Below are positions 1 to 6,651 of a DNA stretch of 9,482 bases, one piece after another. The translations under genes and the position numbers were made by a program. This DNA is from Candidatus Gallibacteroides avistercoris (lineage in GTDB: Bacteria > Bacteroidota > Bacteroidia > Bacteroidales > CHK158-818). Each line of letters begins with the position of its first letter. The first letter of the stretch is position 1. The notes under the pieces are model-generated. The model was not told where the DNA came from. It was given only the letters and a program-made list of their open reading frames with translations, and made no database searches. The stretch covers positions 1 through 9,482 of the forward strand of contig DVNA01000155.1 in NCBI GenBank assembly GCA_018714665.1. The letters run 5' to 3'.

Positions 1-354
1 TTTTGCAATTTCTTCTATTAAATTCGGATTACGGATGGCGGCTGAATTGATCGAGACCTTATCAGCCCCGGCACTCAACAGACGGTCGACATCCTTCATT
101 TCATTGATCCCTCCGCCTACGGTAAAGGGGATACTGACTTGGGCCGCCACTTTCTTTACCAATTCGGTAAATGTCTTACGTCCCTCGTGCGAAGCGGTAA
201 TGTCCAAATAAACCAACTCATCGGCTCCCTGATCGCTATAACATTTTCCCAACTCTACCGGATCGCCGGCTGAACGAAAATTGATAAAATTCACGCCTTT
301 TACCGTTTCGCCGTCTTTGACATCCAAACAGGGTATAATTCTTTTTGCTAACAT
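1..354 (-). CDS. hisF: Imidazole glycerol phosphate synthase, cyclase subunit HisF (3' end outside window)
   Basis: HisF takes ammonia from the partner HisH and converts PRFAR to imidazole glycerol phosphate and AICAR, in the cytoplasm, as a step of histidine biosynthesis. The visible 118 residues read MLAKRIIPCLDVKDGETVKG at the start and continue without a stop to the window edge; family members are about 250 residues, so roughly half is missing. Visible family marks are the catalytic Asp11 in IIPCLDV, the DITAS strand at 51-55, the phosphate-binding VGGG at 79-82 and SINSAA near 101-106, all typical of the N-terminal half of the beta/alpha barrel. The ATG at 352-354 lies 9 bases after the hisA stop, so the gene is translated as part of the same operon. 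No strong Shine-Dalgarno is seen, as is usual in Bacteroidota. hisIE could follow beyond the edge, but this is not visible. Confidence 0.97.
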   Translation of the reverse strand, partial: MLAKRIIPCLDVKDGETVKGVNFINFRSAGDPVELGKCYSDQGADELVYLDITASHEGRKTFTELVKKVAAQVSIPFTVGGGINEMKDVDRLLSAGADKVSINSAAIRNPNLIEEIAK

Positions 355-363
355 AATAATCTC

Positions 364-1089
364 TTAATTACTTGCAAAACGTTGTAAATCGGACAGTTTT
401 ATTTTCCCCTCGTATATGGCTTTCCCGAAAATCACGGCCGGAATACCGGCTTGTTCCAACGCTTCGATGTCGTCTATTCGGCTGACACCTCCGCTGGCTA
501 TCAGATAAATATCGGGAAACTGCTGCATAATCTCCCGATACAAGTCGATAGAGGGACCCTGTAACATCCCGTCTTTGCAAATATCGGTGGTAATGACTTT
601 CTTTATGCCCTTTTCTACATATCCGGAAATAAAGGGTTCCAATTCTATCTCCGACTTTTCCAGCCAACCGCTAACGGCTATTTTCCGGTCTTTGACATCT
701 GCTCCCAGAATAATCTTGTCCGAGCCATATTTTTCGATCCACGAAACAAACAGTTCTGGATTCTTTACTGCTATACTGCCTCCGGTAATCATTTGTGCTC
801 CACACTCAAACGCAATGTCTAAATCTTTATTCGTTTTCAGGCCCCCTCCGAAATCGATGACCAACGAGGTACGGGTAGCCAAACGTTCCAATACGTTGTA
901 ATTGACAATATGCTGCGCTTTTGCCCCATCCAGATCCACTACATGAAGACGTGTAATGCCATTGTCCTCAAAGGCCTTTGCCACCTCTACCGGATCGTTG
1001 TTATAAACCGTTTTCTGATTATAGTCTCCCTGCGAGAGGCGCACACACTTCCCTTCTATAATATCTATGGCCGGTATAATCTCTATCAT
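364..1089 (-). CDS. hisA: ProFAR isomerase HisA
   Basis: HisA (phosphoribosylformimino-5-aminoimidazole carboxamide ribotide isomerase) opens the ribose of ProFAR by an Amadori rearrangement to give PRFAR, the substrate of HisH-HisF. The 241-residue length is normal for the family. The protein is a single beta/alpha barrel beginning MIEIIPAIDIIEGKCVRLSQ. The two expected catalytic aspartates are Asp9 (PAID) and Asp131 (LGADVKD). Phosphate-binding elements are seen at GGG (81-83), ASGGVS (198-203) and FGKA (221-224), and TTDICKDGM lies near 167-175. The start ATG overlaps the hisH stop in an ATGA arrangement, which implies translational coupling. Nothing is broken or unusual. Confidence 0.97.
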   Translation of the reverse strand: MIEIIPAIDIIEGKCVRLSQGDYNQKTVYNNDPVEVAKAFEDNGITRLHVVDLDGAKAQHIVNYNVLERLATRTSLVIDFGGGLKTNKDLDIAFECGAQMITGGSIAVKNPELFVSWIEKYGSDKIILGADVKDRKIAVSGWLEKSEIELEPFISGYVEKGIKKVITTDICKDGMLQGPSIDLYREIMQQFPDIYLIASGGVSRIDDIEALEQAGIPAVIFGKAIYEGKIKLSDLQRFASN

Positions 1090-1676
1090 AGCGACAAAAA
1101 ATGATTTAATATCCGTTCTCCTACCTTTCCACTCTTTTCGATATGAAACTGGGTAGCGTAAAAATTATCTTTGTGCAGAGCGGCACTGAACGGAGTGATG
1201 TAATTGGTAACAGCTGTCGTATTTTCGGTTAACGGGACATAATAACTGTGCACGAAATAGACGAAAGATTTTTCCAGGTCTGCCGGAAACATAGCTGGAT
1301 CCAAACGTTCTATCGTATTCCATCCCATGTGGGGAACTTTCCGTTCCTGCGAAGTCGGAACAAATCGCTTTACCTCGGCATCGAAAATATTCAAACAATC
1401 TACATCTCCCTCTTCGGAATGGCGACACATCAACTGCATACCGATACAGATGCCTAAAACCGGTTGGCGCAACCCTTTAATCAACTCATCCAATCGATGC
1501 TCTTTTAAATAGTGCATGGTAGAAGCGGCCTCGCCTACCCCCGGAAATATCACTTTGTCTGCCGTTTGCAGTATATCCTTGTCGTCAGTAATAACGGGTA
1601 TTACCCCCACCCGTTTCAAGGCATTCTCTACGGAATAGATATTTCCAGCATTATATTTTACAATAGCTACTTGCAT
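1086..1676 (-). CDS. hisH: Imidazole glycerol phosphate synthase, glutamine amidotransferase subunit HisH
   Basis: HisH hydrolyses glutamine and channels the ammonia to HisF. It is a class I glutamine amidotransferase of 196 residues, normal for the family. The frame extends one codon upstream to a GTG, but the ATG giving MQVAIVKYNAGN is the better start. Numbering from that ATG: the oxyanion-strand motif PGVGEA lies near 45-50, the nucleophile Cys77 is in GICIGMQ, and the triad His178 and Glu180 are in QFHIEKS. Most family members read QFHPEKS, so the Pro to Ile change next to the catalytic His is slightly unusual, but the triad itself is complete. The gene follows the thioredoxin lipoprotein by 9 bases and overlaps hisA by 4 bases, and so belongs to the purU-his operon. 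Confidence 0.96.
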   Translation of the reverse strand: MQVAIVKYNAGNIYSVENALKRVGVIPVITDDKDILQTADKVIFPGVGEAASTMHYLKEHRLDELIKGLRQPVLGICIGMQLMCRHSEEGDVDCLNIFDAEVKRFVPTSQERKVPHMGWNTIERLDPAMFPADLEKSFVYFVHSYYVPLTENTTAVTNYITPFSAALHKDNFYATQFHIEKSGKVGERILNHFLSL

Positions 1677-1685
1677 CACAACGTT

Positions 1686-2267
1686 TTACTGGTTCAACAA
1701 CTCTTCTATCTTTTTGACCATCAAAGCAAACTCAGCTTCGTCATACAAACGGGTCAACATGACAATTTTTCCATCCTTGTCAATAATCACATTTCGGGTA
1801 ATGCCAGCCTTTCGATCGGCATATTTCGCAAAAATATCGGCGTTCGGATCCAATCCAATCAGATAGGTTATACCCGTTTCCTTGGCAAAATCCACCACCG
1901 TTTGTAACGGTTCATCGCGGTCGATAGCCCACAGTGCAAACTGATCGTTCTCTTTGTTTTTTTGCCATATATCCTTTTCTATAAAGGGCATCTCCTTGCG
2001 ACATACGCCACACCAACTGGCAGTAAATTGAAGCATTACCACTTTCCCTCGATACGAGGACAAGGTAACTTTTTCGCCGTTGGTTAATTCCATCGTGAAA
2101 TCAGGAGCTATATCCCCTACTTTTACCAAGTACCCCCGGTCATCGGGCACGGGCGAATCTACCGTTTCCGATTTCGTAGTTTGATCCGATTGTGGCGACG
2201 TCGATTTTGAAGTACAGGCAATCAGGCAACAAGAAAGAATGAATAATATTATAATTGATTTACTCAT
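1686..2267 (-). CDS. TlpA-like thioredoxin-fold lipoprotein (AhpC/TSA-Redoxin family)
   Basis: This is a predicted exported lipoprotein of 193 residues with a thioredoxin fold. A hydrophobic signal (residues 4-17) ends in the lipobox LIAC with Cys18 as the lipidation site. A low-complexity Ser/Thr-rich linker (about 19-45) follows, then a domain starting VGDIAPDFTMELTNG, typical of the TlpA/ResA/AhpC-TSA superfamily. The redox motif is WCGVC at 85-89. Where TlpA-type proteins usually carry a cis-proline (GxPTxFxID), this one reads GITRNVIID, with Thr157 in the equivalent place. Proteins of this kind are thiol-disulfide oxidoreductases on the periplasmic side of a membrane; the partner is unknown. 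The gene starts 2 bases after the purU stop and ends 9 bases before hisH, so it is embedded in a biosynthetic operon without an obvious functional link. A role in cytochrome c maturation or disulfide repair is only a possibility. Confidence 0.9.
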   Translation of the reverse strand: MSKSIIILFILSCCLIACTSKSTSPQSDQTTKSETVDSPVPDDRGYLVKVGDIAPDFTMELTNGEKVTLSSYRGKVVMLQFTASWCGVCRKEMPFIEKDIWQKNKENDQFALWAIDRDEPLQTVVDFAKETGITYLIGLDPNADIFAKYADRKAGITRNVIIDKDGKIVMLTRLYDEAEFALMVKKIEELLNQ

Positions 2268-2269
2268 AA

Positions 2270-3151
2270 TTAGTTAAAAACTACCGTCTTATTTTTATAT
2301 ACCAAAATCTTACGATCGATATGTTTCTCTACCGCCCGCGAAAGAACGATTTTTTCCAAATCCTGACCTTTATGAATCAACACTTCGACCGAATCTTTAT
2401 GAGAAATGCGTACAATATCCTGCTCGATAATGGGACCTGCATCCAGCTCTGTGGTTACATAATGGCTGGTGGCTCCTATCAATTTAACTCCGCGGGCAAA
2501 TGCTGCATGATAAGGTTTTGCACCCATAAATGCCGGGAGAGATGAATGGTGGATGTTGATTATCTTATTGGGATATTTTTCTATAAACTCCGGTGAAATA
2601 ATTTGCATATAGCGGGCCAAGACAATAAAATCCACCCGATGCTTTTTCAGCAATTTCAATTCGGCCGCTTCTTGTTCTTCTTTGTTATCCTTATTTATCG
2701 GTATAACGTGATACGGAATATCAAAACGCCGGGCAACATTTTCCAAATCGGGATGATTGCTGATAATCAGAGGAATCTCCACATTCCATTCGCCGGCAGT
2801 ATAACGGGCCAACATATCGTACAAACAATGGGACATCTTTGATACGAAAATCGCCATACGAGGTTTGTAATTATTGAAATAGAGACTGAAACTCATCTGA
2901 TACTTTTGCGCATACAAAGTAGCGAAATAATCCCGTATTTGATCATGCGGTATAACAAAATGGGTTAGGTCCCATTCGACCCGCATAAAAAAGACATGTT
3001 CTACTTTATCTACGTGCTGGTCCAAATAAAGAATATTCCCGCCATTGACATGGATAAAATCGGTTACTACCGCTATAATTCCCGGTTGGTCGGGGCAGTG
3101 CATTAAAAGAATCGCATTCGTATTTGGATCCGAAACGTGCTGTTCTGACAT
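2270..3151 (-). CDS. purU: Formyltetrahydrofolate deformylase PurU
   Basis: PurU hydrolyses 10-formyl-tetrahydrofolate to formate and tetrahydrofolate, balancing the one-carbon pool. From the chosen start (MSEQHVSDPN) the protein has 293 residues. An N-terminal ACT domain occupies about 12-90 (LLMHCPDQPGIIAVVTDFI). A formyltransferase domain runs from about 97 to the end. The catalytic triad of the PurN/PurU fold is visible: Asn199 and His201 in INIHHSSLP, and Asp237 in TELDAGP. The frame is open for 17 more codons to an ATG at 3202, but the promoter TATATTTG at 3172-3179 lies inside that extension, so transcription would start downstream of the longer start; the shorter start also matches family length. 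The gene is first in an operon with the thioredoxin lipoprotein and hisHAF. Confidence 0.96.
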   Translation of the reverse strand: MSEQHVSDPNTNAILLMHCPDQPGIIAVVTDFIHVNGGNILYLDQHVDKVEHVFFMRVEWDLTHFVIPHDQIRDYFATLYAQKYQMSFSLYFNNYKPRMAIFVSKMSHCLYDMLARYTAGEWNVEIPLIISNHPDLENVARRFDIPYHVIPINKDNKEEQEAAELKLLKKHRVDFIVLARYMQIISPEFIEKYPNKIINIHHSSLPAFMGAKPYHAAFARGVKLIGATSHYVTTELDAGPIIEQDIVRISHKDSVEVLIHKGQDLEKIVLSRAVEKHIDRKILVYKNKTVVFN

Positions 3152-3171
3152 ATTTAGTTTATTTTGAGGTG

Positions 3172-3179
3172 CAAATATA
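3172..3179 (-). promoter_or_regulatory. Bacteroidetes-type promoter (-7 element) of the purU-his operon
   Basis: Read on the minus strand this is TATATTTG, a perfect match to the Bacteroidetes -7 consensus TAnnTTTG. The upstream region about 20 bases away is A/T rich with only a weak -33 match (TGAA). Transcription would start near 3165, leaving a leader of about 14 bases before the purU ATG at 3151. Confidence 0.65.
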
Positions 3180-3320
3180 GCAAAACAAAAGAAATTTTTC
3201 ATTACATGCCGAGTTTTTATAGTAAGAACAACTCTTTTTGTAACTATTTGACAGCTTCACAACCAACGATTCCTGCAGGGGTTTCTGCATTTACAAATTA
3301 TATCTGAATCGTATAATCAT

Positions 3321-3370
3321 TTTGAAAACACGATTTTCATTTGCCTCTGCTCTCGCCTTTCACTATATTT
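3321..3370 (+). repeat. 50-bp direct repeat, copy 1, with a near-consensus promoter
   Basis: This copy is identical over 50 bases to 3404-3453. It starts TTTGAAAACACGATTTTC, which contains a small hairpin (GAAAA, loop CACGA, TTTTC), and ends CACTATATTT. It contains TTTG at 3340-3343, a 20-base spacer, and TATATTTA at 3364-3371, in which the last base of the -7 consensus is A instead of G. It may therefore be a weaker upstream promoter or a decayed copy. Confidence 0.85.
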
Positions 3371-3403
3371 ACAGAAGATAGGAGGCGGCTCGGCAAAACC
3401 AAA

Positions 3404-3453
3404 TTTGAAAACACGATTTTCATTTGCCTCTGCTCTCGCCTTTCACTATATTT
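3404..3453 (+). repeat. 50-bp direct repeat, copy 2
   Basis: This is an exact copy of 3321-3370 at a distance of 83 bases, with 33 bases between the copies (3371-3403). The intervening AGATAGGAGGCGGCTCGGC segment plus this copy form an imperfect inverted arrangement: ATAG, GGCG, CAAAT and GAAAA occur in the left arm and, in the same order, in the reverse complement of the right arm. The whole 3373-3454 unit could therefore be one element, of which copy 1 keeps only the right part. Confidence 0.85.
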
Positions 3454-3454
3454 G
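3423..3454 (+). promoter_or_regulatory. Consensus Bacteroidetes promoter of the dual ABC ATPase gene
   Basis: The -33 element is TTTG at 3423-3426. A 20-base spacer follows, then the -7 element TATATTTG at 3447-3454. Both match the Bacteroidetes sigma-ABfr consensus. Transcription would begin near 3460, giving a leader of about 20 bases before the ATG at 3479. The promoter is formed by repeat copy 2 plus the first base after it. Confidence 0.8.
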
Positions 3455-3478
3455 CTCCCGGAAAAATTATTATGATAC

Positions 3479-4930
3479 ATGGAACAAAACGATACGGTAA
3501 TTTCCATACGAAATGCGGTACCCCGTATAGAAGCCTTTCGCTTCAAAGAACCAATCAACTGGACAATTCGCCAAGGAGAACATTGGGCGATTATCGGGCG
3601 TAACGGCGCAGGAAAAACCCTTTTGACCGATATCCTGCGTGAAAAATATGTCCTGAAAGAGGGTGAAATCATACTACCCCAAGGAGAAAAAATCTCAGAA
3701 CAAATCAAATCTATCGCTTTCAAAGACATCTACTCCTTGGTCGATTGCAAAAACACCTATTACCAACAACGGTGGCACGCTACGGAAACAGACGAGATTC
3801 CGACCGTATTGGATGCTCTCCAACAAAGTTCAAACGATATCTCCTCCATACAAGCATTTTTCGACCAATTCGGTATCGGGAACTTACTGCATAAGAAAGT
3901 AATTTTTCTATCCAGCGGTGAATTGCGCAAATTTCTGATTGTAAAGGTTCTTCTAAGCAATCCCCGCATTTTGATTCTGGACAATCCGTTTATCGGGCTG
4001 GATGCTTCCTCTCGGAAATTATTGAACGAGCTGCTGGGACAGATGGCCTCTATCAACGGACTGCAAATCATTTTGTTGCTGTCCAACCCTTCCGATATCC
4101 CCGACATGATTACCCATATCCTGCCCATACAAGAAAAACGGCTGTTACCGGTAATTGTTCGACATGAAAATCAGGATGAAGAAGATACCCTATCTGAACT
4201 TTTCTCCCTGCCGACAACCCTACCGAAACTCCCCCTGCAAAACACCAAAACGCCACAACATGGCGTTACCATGCGGATGGAGAATGTAACCATCCGGTAC
4301 GGTAACCGAATCATTCTGGACAATCTGAACTGGGAGATAAAAGCCGGTGAAAAATGGGCTTTGTTGGGACAAAACGGTGCCGGAAAATCTACCCTGCTCA
4401 GTCTGGTCTATGCCGATAATCCCCAATCTTACGCCAATACGATTTATCTATTCGATAAAAAACGGGGGTCAGGGGAAAGTATCTGGGAAATCAAAAAACG
4501 CATCGGATATGTATCGCCCGAAATGCACCTCTATTATATGGAAAACGTCCCGTGCATCGACATTGTAGGTTCCGGATTTTTCGACTCGGTAGGCCTCTAC
4601 CGCAAATGCCATGCCGACCAACGGCAACAAGCCACCAGATGGATGGAGGTTTTCGGTATCGGACACCTGGCCGAAAGATCGTTTCTTACCCTCTCTTCGG
4701 GAGAACAACGATTGGCTCTTCTGGCACGGGCATTCGTAAAAGAACCTGACTTGCTTATTCTGGACGAACCTTTGCACGGATTAGACCATGCCAACAAACA
4801 ACTGGCCAGAAAAGTAATCGAACAATATTGCCAGATACCTAAAAAGAGTTTGATTTATGTTACCCATTATCTGCATGAAATTCCTTCGTGTGTTACCCAG
4901 CGTTTTGAACTGAAAAAGACGAAAGAGTAA
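3479..4930 (+). CDS. Stand-alone ABC protein with two ATPase domains, ModF/PhrA-like
   Basis: This 483-residue soluble protein contains two ABC ATPase domains in tandem and no membrane segment. Domain 1 (about 8-228) has Walker A GRNGAGKT (40-47), signature LSSGE (144-148) and Walker B ILILDNP (164-170). Domain 2 (about 264-480) has Walker A GQNGAGKS (297-304), signature LSSGEQ (405-410), Walker B LLILDEP (425-431) and the switch histidine in VTHYLHE (His463). In domain 1 the catalytic Glu after Walker B is Asn169 and the H-loop His is replaced (LLSNPSD, Asn203), so that half probably binds ATP but hydrolyses it poorly. Length and layout resemble E. coli ModF (PhrA), annotated as a molybdenum-type ATP-binding protein of unclear function. 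No permease or molybdate-binding gene is nearby, so the substrate is unknown. The gene is monocistronic and converges with nhaC. Confidence 0.88.
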   Translation: MEQNDTVISIRNAVPRIEAFRFKEPINWTIRQGEHWAIIGRNGAGKTLLTDILREKYVLKEGEIILPQGEKISEQIKSIAFKDIYSLVDCKNTYYQQRWHATETDEIPTVLDALQQSSNDISSIQAFFDQFGIGNLLHKKVIFLSSGELRKFLIVKVLLSNPRILILDNPFIGLDASSRKLLNELLGQMASINGLQIILLLSNPSDIPDMITHILPIQEKRLLPVIVRHENQDEEDTLSELFSLPTTLPKLPLQNTKTPQHGVTMRMENVTIRYGNRIILDNLNWEIKAGEKWALLGQNGAGKSTLLSLVYADNPQSYANTIYLFDKKRGSGESIWEIKKRIGYVSPEMHLYYMENVPCIDIVGSGFFDSVGLYRKCHADQRQQATRWMEVFGIGHLAERSFLTLSSGEQRLALLARAFVKEPDLLILDEPLHGLDHANKQLARKVIEQYCQIPKKSLIYVTHYLHEIPSCVTQRFELKKTKE

Positions 4931-4951
4931 AAAAATCATCTCCAAACGGAG
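4929..4951 (-). terminator. Possible weak terminator of nhaC
   Basis: Downstream of nhaC on the minus strand a short hairpin (CTCC, loop GTTT, GGAG; 4940-4951) is followed after four bases by seven T (4935-4929). The stem has only four base pairs, so this is a weak candidate. It would overlap the end of the convergent ABC gene. Confidence 0.3.
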
Positions 4952-4998
4952 TCCCAACAACGGGAAACGAAGAGCTTCCCATCAACGTTACCCCTTGC

Positions 4999-6447
4999 CT
5001 ATTCCGGTTTCCGCTGATATATCTTATAACCGATAGCCGCAACCGTGATAGAGACAAGCGGACTGAGCAGGTTGAAAAAACAGTATGGTAAATAAACCAG
5101 CGTAGGTACACCCAATACGGTAGCTTGCGTCATTCCGCAGGTATTCCAAGGAATCAACGGGGAGGTTACGGTTACGGCATCTTCGACGGTACGGCTCAAC
5201 AGTCGCGATTCGAGGCCCAATTTGCGATACAACTCCTTAAACATATTTCCCGTCAGGATAATCGACAAGTATTGGTCGGCCGTACAAAGGTTGAAAAACA
5301 GTCCCGAAGACACGGTAGAGGCCACCGCTCCGGTACGTCCCCTGACCCATTTCAAAATAACAGAGGTAATACTTTGCAACATACCGCTGCCCGTCATCAC
5401 TCCTCCGAAACACATGGCACAAATAATCAACCAGATGGTATTGAGCATACCTCCCATCCCGGATGTCGAAACCAAATCATTCAACTCAGCACTTCCCGTA
5501 TCGATATTCGTATTGCCATAAAGGGAAATCATCAAACCTTTGAATTTGGTGGCAAAATCCAAAACATCCGTCCCCACAATCTGAGGCAACAGATGTGGTT
5601 GGAATACAATCAAAAATACGCCCGCCAACACAGACGAAAGAAACAACGTAATCACCGAAGGCAACCGGAACGCAATCATAACGCCCGTAACCACAGGAAC
5701 AACCAACAACCACGGGGTAATATGAAAGGTATCCTTTAACGAAGCGGCAAACTGGTGTATATGTTCGGACGAGGCGGTATGGTAATTCAACCCTGCTACC
5801 GTAAAGATAACCAATGTTATCAACAGGGAGGGAACCGTAGTAATCAGCATATACCGGATATGAGTAAACAACGGCGTCCCGGTAGTAGAAGAGGCCAACA
5901 CGGTGGTATCCGACAACGGAGATATCTTATCCCCAAAATAAGATCCGGAGATGATGGCTCCGGCAATCCATCCGACATCGAACCCTTGCGCTTTTCCGAT
6001 ACCTACCAAAGCGACCCCAATGGTTGCCACAGTCGTCCAGGAGCTACCCGTCATCACGGAGACAACGGAACAGATGATACAGGTAGATGCCAAAAAGAAA
6101 TGTGGATGGATGATATTCAATCCATAATAAATAAGCGACGGAACTACTCCGCTAACCATCCAGGTTCCGGCAACGGCCCCTATCAACAGCAAAATAACGA
6201 TACCTACCGTTACCACCCTCATATTGGCAGCAATGGCATTTTCAAGATCTTGCCAACGCTGTTTATAAAAAAGTATAGCGATAAATACACATACAAAGGT
6301 GGCTACCATCAATGATATCTGACTGCCTCCTTCCAACGTATCGCTGCCGAAATGTCGAATGACAATAAAGAGCATCGCCACCAGTACAACAACCGGTATG
6401 GACGAAATTAACGGCGAAGGAATCTGTTTGTTTTGTTCCGGATTCAT
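4999..6447 (-). CDS. nhaC: Na+/H+ antiporter, NhaC family
   Basis: This inner-membrane antiporter of 482 residues is expected to exchange cytoplasmic Na+ for H+ and so serve sodium and pH balance. The protein is strongly hydrophobic, with about 11-12 likely membrane spans starting at residues 12-30. Family-typical stretches are GAVAGTWMVSGVVPSLIYYG (90-109), MTGSSWTTVATIGVA (132-146) and GAIISGSYFGDKISPLSDTT (163-182), which contains the conserved polar and acidic residues Asp173 and Asp180. A C-terminal block NTCGMTQATVLGVPTLVYLP is also characteristic. Length fits the family. The start ATG at 6447 is preceded by a good Bacteroidetes promoter with a leader of only about 16 bases. The gene stands alone, divergent from the helicase gene. 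Which cation or organic partner is exchanged (some homologues exchange malate and lactate) cannot be told from the sequence. Confidence 0.94.
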   Translation of the reverse strand: MNPEQNKQIPSPLISSIPVVVLVAMLFIVIRHFGSDTLEGGSQISLMVATFVCVFIAILFYKQRWQDLENAIAANMRVVTVGIVILLLIGAVAGTWMVSGVVPSLIYYGLNIIHPHFFLASTCIICSVVSVMTGSSWTTVATIGVALVGIGKAQGFDVGWIAGAIISGSYFGDKISPLSDTTVLASSTTGTPLFTHIRYMLITTVPSLLITLVIFTVAGLNYHTASSEHIHQFAASLKDTFHITPWLLVVPVVTGVMIAFRLPSVITLFLSSVLAGVFLIVFQPHLLPQIVGTDVLDFATKFKGLMISLYGNTNIDTGSAELNDLVSTSGMGGMLNTIWLIICAMCFGGVMTGSGMLQSITSVILKWVRGRTGAVASTVSSGLFFNLCTADQYLSIILTGNMFKELYRKLGLESRLLSRTVEDAVTVTSPLIPWNTCGMTQATVLGVPTLVYLPYCFFNLLSPLVSITVAAIGYKIYQRKPE

Positions 6448-6468
6448 TGTATCGTCTATTTAGTCGGT

Positions 6469-6500
6469 CAAAAATAATTTATTTTACCTATTTACACAAG
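6469..6500 (-). promoter_or_regulatory. Bacteroidetes-type promoter of nhaC
   Basis: On the minus strand CTTG (6500-6497, with TTG as the -33 core) is followed by a 20-base spacer and TATTTTTG (6476-6469), which fits TAnnTTTG. The predicted transcription start is near 6463, about 16 bases before the nhaC ATG. Confidence 0.7.
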
Positions 6501-6540
6501 CACGATATTTCCCTTTTCATATCTCTTATAAGGCTACCCC

Positions 6541-6597
6541 ATCGGGTTATCACAAAAAGGGAGGAAAAACATCCCTTACCGGCAGACTTCACCCGAT
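6541..6597. repeat. Nested inverted repeat between the nhaC and helicase promoters
   Basis: The outer arms are ATCGGGT (6541-6547) and ACCCGAT (6591-6597), perfectly complementary over 7 bases. Inside them AAGGGA (6557-6562) and TCCCTT (6572-6577) form a second perfect 6-bp stem with a 9-base loop. A third ACCC at 6536-6539 can pair with the GGGT of the left arm instead. The structure lies upstream of both divergent promoters, so it is not obviously transcribed by either. An operator or a spare terminator are possible readings. Confidence 0.5.
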
Positions 6598-6651
6598 TAT
6601 ATTTTAACTAAATTCAGGGAATCTATTGCCCATAAAATAAGATAAAATCAC

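Larger units (their letters stand above)
3152..3478. other. Divergent intergenic region between purU and the dual ABC ATPase gene
   Basis: This non-coding stretch separates the minus-strand purU operon from the plus-strand ABC gene. Its left part holds the purU promoter and a stretch from about 3205 to 3320 with no recognisable element beyond an 8-base palindrome CCTGCAGG at 3272-3279. Its right part is filled by the two copies of a 50-bp direct repeat that carry the plus-strand promoters. No small gene with convincing coding character was found. Confidence 0.7.

Noticed and set aside
3321..3453. Repeat-spacer-repeat layout (50 bp, 33 bp, 50 bp) resembling a minimal CRISPR array
   Set aside because: There are only two copies, the repeats are longer than usual, they carry clear promoter elements, and no cas genes are visible.
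3472..3602. Upstream ATG seven bases before the ABC gene start, out of frame, as a possible regulatory leader frame
   Set aside because: It runs for about 43 codons entirely overlapping the ABC gene and gives no recognisable peptide; the ATG at 3479 opens a clear ABC domain.
4962..4980. Hairpin GGGAA/TTCCC between the convergent ABC and nhaC genes as a terminator
   Set aside because: It has only five base pairs, a 9-base loop and no following T-run on the plus strand.
5125..5739. Long plus-strand open frame (204 codons) antisense to nhaC
   Set aside because: Its translation is rich in Arg, Gln, His and Asn with no recognisable domain, as expected of the reverse strand of a membrane-protein gene; the NhaC reading is clear.
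5755..6315. Second plus-strand open frame (186 codons) antisense to nhaC
   Set aside because: It has the same antisense composition, no promoter and no family features.
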